NCBI RefSeq assembly: GCF_000003605.2
Contig: NW_003109578.1
Coordinates: 8,753 to 60,614 of the forward strand
DNA: 51,862 nt
From: Saccoglossus kowalevskii
Taxonomy: Eukaryota; Hemichordata; Enteropneusta; Harrimaniidae
Reading direction: 5' to 3'
Positions 11,401 through 23,400 of this stretch are shown piece by piece. The translations under genes and the position numbers were made by a program. How positions within the stretch are numbered: position 1 is the first letter of the stretch; the number at the start of each line of letters is the position of its first letter. The notes below the pieces were generated by a model. That model worked only from the letters and a program-made list of their open reading frames with translations. It was not told where the DNA came from and ran no database searches.

Positions 11401-14400
11401 TGGGCACTTGGGAGTGATTTTTTTTTTGCATATTTCAAACTACAGTGTCTATAAAAAAAAATACTAACAAAATTAAAAAAATAATACAATAAGCTTTCTG
11501 AAAATATATAGTTTTGTGGACAAGGGAGGTCATCTTAGTTTCCTAATTAACTAATTAAAATACCTGTCAGGTAAACTGCATCTCTACCTTAAGTTACATT
11601 AATGCATATTTATATTAGCACAGGTATAATTTTACATATAAAGCACGCTACTACACAATATATTGACCTATGTGACGAAAGTAATGCTTCGCAGAAAGCG
11701 CCAAATCAAGACTTACCACGAGTAGCTTGTTATATGTATTATCAAGATAATTTTCAACATTTACCATTAGACGATCTGCAAGTCTGATATGATGACGCTT
11801 CCAAATCTTAATCTTGCGGAGGTTTCTATGGAAACCATAAAGAGTGTGATTGAACTCCGTCGCAGTTGCTTCCTGACTTTTAGCATCCTTTTTGAGAAAT
11901 TGTACAAAGATACTGAGTTCTTCCCAAGCAAGTACGAAATATTTCTTAGGAACTGCGAGTCTACTTACCAGGAACCAATCACTACAATCAACAAGGGTAT
12001 CAAGGTAATACTACTGACATTTTTGGCATGCATATCTTTGGGGTAAGTAATATTTCAAATGGCGAATTTTATGATGAACAGAATCAGTACAAGGTGATTA
12101 TTTGATTTGTCTTGGAACATTTGCATGAATCATCCAACTAGATTTACAATTTATCACAATTTACAATCTTCTCCTATAGTATATGGATTTCAATATGTAC
12201 AAGGAAGATCCTTCAACAGTCAAGAAGAAGATCATTGCCGAGGAGACGAAGTTGATGTGTTTAAAATCCATGGGTAACGCCGGTCTTAAGAGTCACGTGG
12301 ATAACATCGTCACTAAACTCAAGAATGAGATGAAAGATAATTCGTTGGAAGTCCGTGTTAACGCGATCTATGCGCTTCAACGAATTGCTCCAAAACTACC
12401 AAAGAAGGTTGGTATCAAGATATTGATGTGTGGTTTTGTGACAGTATTATATATTATACATATTAAATATTAACAATCATTATCAAATTTTAAAAAAGAA
12501 GTGAAAGACTATTTAATCCACTGTAATCATCCTTAGTCATATTCCAATATGTATATATAGAGGTATACAAATATGTATCTGTGTGTAAGCAAACCATTGT
12601 AAATAAGTTGTTTCTGTCTACTTGATTGCCCTTTTTAATTAATAGCTATTTAAAAATATATTTTGATGGGAAACAGACTAGACTAGCTCTGCATGAGCTA
12701 ATTTCTGTTTCCCAGCCATAGATTAATATTATTATTATTTATCAATATTTATTAGTTATTATTCATTGTTGTATTGTTATTCGTTTATGTAATCTATGGC
12801 TAATAAACATTATTATTATTACCCTATATATAATATCACCAGATTATGTCTGTGCTGATGCCATTTTACCGCAATCCCGATGAAGATCCAGAGATACGCA
12901 TTGTTTCATACTTGGCCATCCTCGAAACTAAACCGACACCATCCATCTATACACTGCTAGCTGAGCATCTGAATAAGGAAACAAGCAGACAAGTCGGTAC
13001 CTTTGTCTATTCCCATCTCATGCACCTTGCCAATACCACGCACCCTTGCATGAAATATGAGTAAGTATCAGATGAAATACGTACAAGACGTGCACCAATT
13101 GGCAGCTCACATCTATCTAACAGCCATCTAACCAATAGGAGAATATTGTTCATTTCTTTGTTGCAGTCGTTTTGTTGTTGTTCATTGCTGTCTCATGGGT
13201 GAATTGCAAATACATTAACATGAGATAGTACAGTGAAGCTATATATTACAAATCGACGTTAGATATATTTAGTTACTGGTGGACAATAGTCCGAAACATG
13301 TTTGAACTTATGTTTGGAACAAAATTGTTTCCCGTTTCCACTCCCCAAGTCATAGCCATTTTGTTTTATTTGTCAATTTTCTTACCGCTTTCTAAGACAT
13401 ACTTACTCGATTTTGTTTAAAATTGGCACAAAGGCAAAACATATTATGCATGCCAATAGCTTTTGTCCCAATGACATTATCCATTCTTTATTTTGTGTCC
13501 TTGAATGCATCCAAATAAAGACGCCAATTTTAAAATATTGACAATGACTTGTGTGACATTGACATCAGGATATTAAAATGAACGGAATGCATCTGTTTGA
13601 GTGTCTGATGAACTGTGACTGTGTCTTAGCTACCTTGCATATATTTCAGATCGCAAGCTGCTCACATGGCTCTACGATTTGCTCGTCCATTTGTTGCTCC
13701 ATTTGTCAGTAGTCTGCACTACTCTCATGGATTACACAAGTCTTTCTATAATGGTGAGTTGAATTAGAATACGTCATACACTGTAGTAGGACAGTACGGA
13801 AAAAATGATAATAAAAATGATTAACCATTAGCTTAGATTTTGAATAACTGGGGAAGGGAAAGATATATTATGGGGAAAATGTCGTTGTTGTTGTTGTTGT
13901 CGTCGTTGTCCTCGTTAATAATTGTTATTCTGTGCACAATAACTTTACTAATTTTATTCCAATTTCTTTCAAACTTGGCCATCAATATTAACGACAGATG
14001 TCCTGTGTGAAAATATCATGCAAAAATTGGGAAAATCTGATAAAATATTTTGACTGTTTCTACTTGACTAATCACTGGTGATACACATTCAGTAGGAATA
14101 TCTCCCAAATCCCATGGAAATATTAGACTGTGTTTCAATGTTTCAATACGTTTTTGCACAGTCTGATACACATTTGCAAACCTATCAATAACATCTTTCC
14201 AGAAAACAAGATGTCAGATAATCGATATAAGCACTCCTATAAATTGGATGTTAAACTTTTCATCAAGATCTGAAACCAATAGAAGATTTTAGTTTAGTTT
14301 AAAGTTATTAAAACAAAAATAAAATTACATAAAAAGCAAAACATTGCATCCACATTTGAAAGGAAAACTGTTCTCAAAGTATGTATTCTGTATTTGACAA

Positions 14401-17400
14401 ACAGTTCATTCGCAAAACTTTGTTTGTATATAATTTTCAGCTATTAGCACAGAATTATAGAGCTTTTATAATACTATTTTAAAAACGCACTTCAAAAACA
14501 ATGATTGCAGTGTTTGAAGACGTGGATTATTTATGAGGCAACAGTATTTTTGACTTCTATCTTCACTGAACACCAACTAACTATGTGCATGCTTTATACA
14601 AAATATATGTTAACTTGCATGTTTTACGAATCTTTTCAGGTCAGAATGCAACACCTTTTTTCTGAGATGAGGCATTTGTTTTTATAATAAATATCTAAAT
14701 TACTTTGAATAAAGCTGGAAATTGTGTCCCTTAGATAATTAAACGAATTCGACACCAATGTTGTAAGATGTTTACATTAATCAAGTACATTCAGTAGACT
14801 GCTTTACCACTGCCGTTTCAATCCTAAAACTTGTTATAATTCGAAACTTAATTATGACAACGTATATTCATATTGAAACAAACTATGATAAAGGAATTAA
14901 TATTATACAACAAAGGGCAAGGGCACCAGAGTTCAACTATGTTTTTGTTCAACAGACAACTTGAAGATGGGCGGCTATGCTGATATCCATAATATTTTTA
15001 CCCAGAGTTCAATTGTACCACGTTTCATCAAGACCAAAATTAATGTTAATATTTTCGGTCAAAATATTGATCTAATTGAGGTAAGGTGTATATCAGTTAC
15101 TGTGTCGATACTAATGTACATCTACAATCAGTCAGTCAGTGTGTTGGTAGCGGCAGCATGTATTCCTTAATGTTTTCTTTGCAAGTTAAATGACACGTAC
15201 AAATTCTGAAGAATACAAGTAGATATAGTTGTACGGCATCTCAGCCTGAAATGAATAACTAGAGAAGAAATCAAACAAATGAACATATAATAAACAAATA
15301 TATTAAAATTTTCACTCTACTTTCTATATTACTTATACAGACTGGTATCCGCACTGAGGGCTTACAATACTTTGTGGAGAAAATCTTCGGACCAAAAGGA
15401 TTCTGGGAGAAACGTCAATCTCTCTTTGACTTTTTAAAAAGGAGAAATGAACGTTCCATTGAAAAGAGTGCTATTCGCGATGAAATAGACATACTGAAAG
15501 AGAAGGTAAATTGTCAAATCAAAGCAGATTATACATGACTGGGCTGAATGTTTGTTTGCCTGGCTATTCTGCTTGATTCTTGTTATCTGTGGCATTAGAG
15601 ATTCGGTTTGCTCGAGTCAATTCCGACGAGTTCATCACATAGTATTTGAGGCTGTTTTTGTTCGTAATTCTTTTTCTACGCTTGATAATTCAGGTTAAAA
15701 GTCGCTATCGCATGCCAGAAGAACCTAAGGGCAGTATGTATGTTAAAATGTTTGGTGATGAAATTTTTTACAAGGCATTCAACAAAGATGATATCAAGAA
15801 TTTGCTGGTCGATGGCAAGATTATCCCAAACGATCGCAACATTGAGGAAACTCTGCGCCGTGGTGATAGCATCAACTACAAGAAAGGTAGGGAACTCCTT
15901 TGATGCGAAAAACTAATCTTTCTTTTTGACTCTCGATTCGAACTGCTCTAGCGAAACACATACATGAGTATTGCGTGCTGTCTTAACTTCGTTAATCTGC
16001 TGTTACTCTAGCTACCTTGTTGTTGGACACCGAATACCAAGAACCCACAATTCTCGGTATACCGGTCTCTCTTAACATCACATCCGGTCTTATTATGAAA
16101 CTAAAAGCAATTGGTCGAGCTGAGGTCAAACCAGAACTTTTCACTCCAAAACCAACTGGAGTCAATGCACATGGTATTACTACTCCGAAGTAAGTACACT
16201 AGACATGTCATAACATCTTTAACGTTGGAGGTGATCCGGTGATTTGTCAATCGCAAGATAATTACAGGCCTGATTGGTTTAGTTCAGCTATAATCATAAA
16301 TTACAAAACTATATTTCAGCAAATGTACTTAATGCAAGCCAAATCCAAAAATCTCATCAAAAGAGGCATGAAAGTTCGTCAAAATCGATTCTCACGTGCA
16401 CGTTATAAGTAATTTATTATTCTCCAATATTCTAAAATCAATTTTGTTCCATGATTGTAGCATTATGATCACGATGCTCGGTAAGATGGGTGTTGATTGT
16501 ACTTTGATGAAGACAGGCATTGCCCTAAATGCTACAACTCATGTGTACGTTCCAATAGAAGCGCGAGCTGAACTCAATATGGAGGACAACACGTACAAGG
16601 TCAATGTTGTCACTCAAGAAGAATACAAACGTGACCTCATAACTTTTGAGTAAGTAAACAATCATTGACTATGTAGTTTAAGATACATCAAATTATATTA
16701 TTCAAAAAACAATCCAATGTTAAAGTTACTTAAGTTTGGGAATGTTATTTAAATGATGTAAATATAATCACCAAAATATAATTTCCCGAACACACTGTAG
16801 GTTTGTATTTCATATCACACTTATATTATACATATATTCTGTGGCACTTCCAACTTACGCATGCCTGTCTAGTCACTTTGAGTCCGCGTTCATTGAACGC
16901 TATTCGGAGTTGTTTTTTAAGACCATTGCTGTGAGTAGTGGACGTCACCATATAGTGGCGTGGCGTGTTTCCGTGTGAGTTCGAATCCCTTGTTACGTGT
17001 GTGGTTACACGTTCGTGTAATTCTTATATTTCATCCTATTGCGAGATTTATTTGTAAGAGTGACTCACAAAGCTTGGTCAATACGTCTGTGATTACACTT
17101 CCCATCTCTTGTATTAACAGGAAAGTTTTTTACATTTTTTTCCACAGACACAATTTGTATACTTACACGACTAAAATGGACAAGTCACTGGACCAATATA
17201 CCAAGATAAATGGCGTTATAGTTAACACTATTAAACAGGTATCGATCTTACGAGCAGTTGGGAATTACTACCACTAGGTGTGGTATGAAAGTGAACTCTG
17301 CATTACATTACGGTGACCCTGTGTGCCAAAAATTGCATAGGAAAAATACTTAAATAAGTTCTTGAATAGAAAACTACTACAAACAAAAATACGTTGACAG

Positions 17401-20400
17401 TGCATTATAAAGCATAGTCAAATCAGCAGTGCCTACATAGATTAGCAACTACACTAAACATGCTAGACTCACACCGGCTATATAGCCTAATTATCTAATT
17501 AGACAAAATTAACATTTTAATTCTAGTTCATACAATACACATTCTAACCTCACTACAATCATATTCAATTATTGTTGTTTTCGTTTTCAGAACACAACGT
17601 GCTTGACCCTATTGAAGAATGCCTTTGCAATCTGCAGTGAATACAAATACGTACCACGCAAGCACGTCCATGACCCGATGTATTTGCTAACGGGTCCATC
17701 ACATTTCCAGATATATAGTGTGAAGGGTTATGATATGCCAAAGGAATTGCAATTTGAGTTGAAGATTAAAGATACGCAAAGCCTTGAACCCGTTGTACGC
17801 GTGCTGAAATCGAACACTGTAAGTAAATAAACCTCAGACGCAAACGGTCGTCCATACTTGTTTCTGCGAGACTTTTGCATTAAATGTCGAATCAGATTCA
17901 TGTACTTAGTGGCAGTGGAAAGTAACAGTGAAAAGTGGTAGATGTGTTTATTCGCTTATTCTTTCATGATAAATGCAACTATGAAATATTGCATTTATGG
18001 CTCATTCCTGGTATTTCACAATAATTGATAACGTGATCATATTATTATTAGTCGCACTGATAACATGATTATATAGTAAATAAATAGCGACATCTACGAG
18101 TGTGATGTGTTGTCAAGTCTGATTGAGTGACTGTAGGTAAATTTCGAAAGCACAATATCAAGTATTCATAAGCCAACGAATCCAAGAATTGTCGACATTG
18201 AGGGCGCACTAGTATACATTTCGACAGTACTATATATGTGAATTATATAAAGTGTGCAACAGACAAAGTGTATTTACGCAAAACACGCGCTTTGCGACAA
18301 TGGGTAAGTAATAAATCACCATTTTAACTGAGCAACAATACATAGGAAGGGAAGGTTTGAAAAACAAAAGCGCTGGTGAAAACAGGGTTGAAGCATTTAC
18401 TACAGAGGGCGCTGTTTCAATTTCAGAAGTATGAGCTGAAGTTTACAACGTTAGGGGCGCCAAAGGAGGAAACGTTCACATACAGAATGAGAATGGACAT
18501 CAGTCCAGAAGAACGCAAACTTGAATTGATCCATATTCGTAGCAACGTTCCCGAATTTAAAAGCAAAATGAAACTGCAGATGACTAAGTTAATGAAGGTT
18601 AGCAAATAATCTATTTACTTGTTGACGGCATATCAGCATAACAATTCAAAGTTATGTTGTTTGTTTGTTTGTTCGTTGATGACACTGGAGCGGAGGTAGT
18701 CATATCATCGCTATCTACCTAATTAGCTAGTTAGAATTACTGCAATTCCCTAATTCTGAATATTTGTGGAGAAATTACTTACATTTTGACCAAATCCGCA
18801 AGCTGCTTGCTTTGATATATACACACAGGGAGCAATGTATGTTTTGTGATGACGCTTTAAATTCTGTATTTCTAAAATATTATCTCCGTCGCATTACGAT
18901 ATCAACAATTTGCATTTTGTTACAACTTGCATTTCTTTATCAATCAATAAAGGCAAAATTGCAAATTCTGTTTTCAACTTTTTTTTCAAAAGCTATAAAT
19001 TTATCATTTATTTTGGTCATCTTTTGTAATTTGTTTACTTCACTCGTGGCGTTGACGCTCGAAGAGACAGTGCATACTTCACAGAATGATAGATAAAAAT
19101 GTATAAAACATTGCGCCAATAATTTTGAAATTGTTTGAACCGGACAATAATTATTGTTCTTCCTATTACTCAGGAGGTTATCTTTGATTGGGAGTTTGGT
19201 GAATCCAAACCTGTCAGACATCCTATCACCACCACAGACACCTTTGACAGCGAGCGTGAATACCGTCTCTTAATGATTACTACTTTACCGAAAACTGACT
19301 TGTCTGAGATGCACATCAAAACTGTCTACACTGAATTACCCACCACAATGAAAACGGTGAGTAATGTTTACATTATATGTATACAGCCAGTATTTGGTTT
19401 TAGATCGAATTACCTTGCAGGTACTTCAGTGTGGGAGAAACGTCATCTTCAATCAGTATATACTTATTATATATAACAAAATTGTTTATGCAGTTGCATC
19501 CAATAATCAAGGAAACCCTCAATGATTGGGCCTATGTTATTTATATTCAAACTCATCTTTCTCATTGGCAGATCATTTTATCAGCTAAATGTAAAACATT
19601 TTCTCGATGTTTCTAAAAATTATTTTTAATTTTCAGATACATTCATGTTTTTATTCGATTAGTTCAAAAAATTTCCAATTTGGGGATTTCTTTTTCACTT
19701 AAAAGAATTACAATTATCTCATTTTGTGTTAAAGAGGGGTGGTCGTCGCGCCGCGCAAGTGCGAAATTTGTGTTGATAGACATTGATTTTCCCACAGTTC
19801 CATGCGCTCTTCTAATGAAAATCCCTAGTATGAGTTTTGACCTGAGCGCGATGTGCATTAATTACCACCGGTGATTCCTTCGATACGTTCTAATCATCAA
19901 GGAAATTGCTCAGTTAAAGCTTGGTAATGTCTCAGTATGTAATTGTTGGTCTGCGCAACATTCTTTCATACGAGTCCCATATCTCGTACATGCGTGGCGT
20001 GGCGATCACCGCCCTTTAATTTAGACCAATTTTTATGTGATCTATATGAGGTAAGATATCAACAATCAAGAAGATTAAAACAAAGTAAATTTTGATCAAT
20101 AAGGTCACACAAACATGGGTCTCATTTGTATTTAGTACATGGCTTCCCGATGTCGACTAGTTCCTAATGTAACTCAGAATTAGTAAAAGATGACGTACCA
20201 CTTCTTGAATATTAGAATCCGTATACGAGATCCGTATACATTCTCAATGAGTTCACATATATGCTCTCATGCAAATCTGACCTGAAAGTCGTTGTATAAA
20301 ATAATAGCATGTTTCGTCTTGTTTTGGGAAATTTTACCATTGTTTCCTGTGGTATGGATAATATTTCAAAATTGTGGCCAGTAACATATAAGAAAATGAT

Positions 20401-23400
20401 GTTTTGTGTACAGTGTTTATAATGTATTGTTCGTGTATAAAATTATTAAAATATTGACGAAATGTGTTTTCACGGTGGTCAATGGAATCCATTTTTCTCA
20501 ACAAACAGATTGCCAGTGAATTAATAAAAAAAAACGATAATTTATAGACAGACTTTAACACGATATGTATCACTACTGTATACTGTATTCTACCTCATAT
20601 ACGCATTATTTCTGTTGTCCCAAATTTCACTCTGACTAGCCAACAAATGATATGTTTCTGGTCAATAGCCGTATAATGAGTTAAAGCAATCCGTTTTTAG
20701 GGAAAACAACAATTTGTGTGTGTGTGTGTACATAATGATGTAATACGTATATTTCCCAGATCTGCTCAAAGATTGAAACCTTACTACCCAAGTATCTATA
20801 CAAGATGTTTTACAACGTTGAGGTACATCCAACTAAACATGATATGTCGCACACAGTTGAACTATTCACCAAGCTGGTGACACCAGACAACATCATTGAG
20901 ATGTTGTTGAAGACTCCGCTGCAGGAAATTCGTGTTAGGAACATCACTCTTCCAGTCCCCATCAAAAACTTGGTGCACAAGAAGATTCCTGGCAGTGTGG
21001 AAGGAATTAAAGATGCTATCCTGAGGAAAATGATCCTTCGTAAGTTTTTACTCACTAACACACAACTATCCAGTATCTAGTCCATTCATCTGCTGACTTT
21101 TAAAATGATATGGTCGACGCGCCGCGTCCAGTTCGATACGCGCTACGCGACGACCACCTACCTTTAAGGAAAGAAATGCTTTCCTCTGAAACAGTTTAGT
21201 AGAATATTTTCGTTTGATATTTACAGCAACTTGCATTGTTGAGAATAATGTGTTCAAGACATTCGACAATGTGACCTACATGTATGAGATGCCAGGTAGT
21301 TGCCTGCACGTGCTTGCCAAGGACTGCTCTCCTTCCGAACGTTTCGTCGTTCTTCTTCAAAACAAAAACGTTGTTGATCAGGTGAACGTTGAAAGGAATA
21401 CAATTCGACGCAACAAGATCATTGCCTATGTGGATGACAATAAGATAGAGATGTACACAACTGCAGAACACAAAGTCATTGCCAGGGTAAGATAATTCAT
21501 GCAAATAATTTAATGTTGTTGTTTTGTTTTGTTTTCTGCAGAGATGCGTAATTGAATTTTCATATACATATAAAGTTGGTAAATTGGCGGTCACTTTAGT
21601 CTTAAACGTGATATTCGTAATTTACCAGGCCTCAAACGTTTCTTGAGATGATTGGTCTAATTCCTTCCACATTTTGTTGGGCGACAATGAATATTGAGAG
21701 TTGTAGGTAAAACTTGTTGTTTTCGCATTCCGATTCCCCCCCCCCCCCCAACATACAGTACACCAATGAATACAATTTCGTGATAAGTATTTGTGCGATT
21801 TAATGAAAGATGATGGAATAACGGTCATCTTTGAATATGTACGCAAACTTTCATCTAAATATATCAGACTTGGGACAACTTCTATACATGACCGGTTATA
21901 CTTCATTATATATGAATGATTTTTCTTGTTTATTTCTGTTATACATGAATTAATCAGCATTCTTCCTATCAAAGATGTCTGGTTTCTCATTTTCAACAGC
22001 TTGAGACATGAACGACATCATGCGATAGGTCTTCTCAGTTTTTAATCAATTCATGTGTCATTATAATTACATAAATGATCCAATGAAAGAAACACCCATT
22101 CGCTACATATTATTTAAATTAATGTTTTGTAAAATCAACATATGTTGTGATTGGTTTTAAAGCATCTCTTCATATTTTCCCCAGGTTAATAACGAGATTT
22201 TGAACTTCACTCCGGATAACAAGATGACTGTTGTTATGCCATCTTTTGGTAAATTCATGCACAATGGGACAGAAATCAACATGACAGCTGAGATCGGTCT
22301 TCACATTTACTACAGTGAGCACTACGTGCATACCCAGGTCACCGCGTGGTATTTCAATAAGACTTGTGGTAGGTACATAATTCTATCAGACTCGTCTTGG
22401 AAGGTTATTTTCGCTAGAAGTTGCAGTCAGTACGATAACACACTTCTTGGCAGAGAACTATTGTTCCAGTTCACTGTTCGGCTGCTATTTTGTTTTTATC
22501 CTTGTAACAATATATTATTGCGAAAGTCAAGGGTTACTTGATACAATCTTTGAACACTGTTTGTTTTACTGCAACTGCCCGTGTGTCACGCACATTTTCA
22601 CCCAAGAGCCTGTAAACAGTTATTGTCTCCAGGAAATAATAGTATAGTGGAATGTTTACACAATAAATGCGCCAAATAACCACCATGATACGTTGGGCTT
22701 GTAATTAGTTAAACTACCCATTTAGCTTGAATAGTTGCTCGTCATACAGTAAAAAAGTACAACAGTACTTGGTAGGAGATTTTCAGATGAGAATTAGTTT
22801 TAAAAAAATCACCCAAAAAATGTGTATTACACAGCCAAGATACTGACAAATACATCTCGTACATTATTCTCCACAAGCTCACAACCACAACTCAAAATTA
22901 TATTTAGACCAGTTTGAAGAGAATGTGTCAAGTAACTTGGACTAGATGTGTAAACCTGTAAATATAACGCAATAAACTCGCCAGTTATGTAAATACCTGC
23001 CCAAATCCTAGGAACAGCCTTATTAGCCCTGTTACATATTCACAATGGTCATATTGATAAAACTGCACACCCATATCACATGCAATATGTACGTCGTGTA
23101 TTCATATATTGTGTTTTGTCCTGTGTATATGATATTTGTTCGCACGTCACACATCAACGTACAGTTATAAAAGGAAATACGCATATGCTCGCGTTGACAA
23201 CATAATGGTGATATGTAGCACAATAGCGTTTGTTTCATTGACGTCACTGAGCATTATGTAATTAATTATTCATGAAAACGTACAATTCAGACAAACAAAT
23301 GGATAAATAGTTACTAGAATAGCGATAGACGTGTTTTCATTTGTTGTGGCGTTGAAATATTTTCTCACGGGGTTTGTTTCAGACAATACTTTCTCTTGGA

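Larger units (their letters stand above)
6768..13753 (+). other. Vitellogenin_N (LPD_N) domain block, exons 3-14
   Basis: Exons 3-14 encode about residues 24-679. Exons 3-8 give the N-terminal beta-barrel, with cysteine-containing motifs such as VGECETLYDVTEG and KPCGSCEDKPE in exon 6. Exons 9-14 give the alpha-helical superhelix, with the family motifs SMGNAG, DPEIRIVSYLAIL and FVYSHLMHLANTTHPC. In the family these parts form the lipid cavity and the receptor-binding surface. Confidence 0.9.

Noticed and set aside
21622-21996. 124-codon minus-strand frame in a vitellogenin intron
   Set aside because: Lies between confirmed exons, includes a poly-C derived glycine run, and has no family match.
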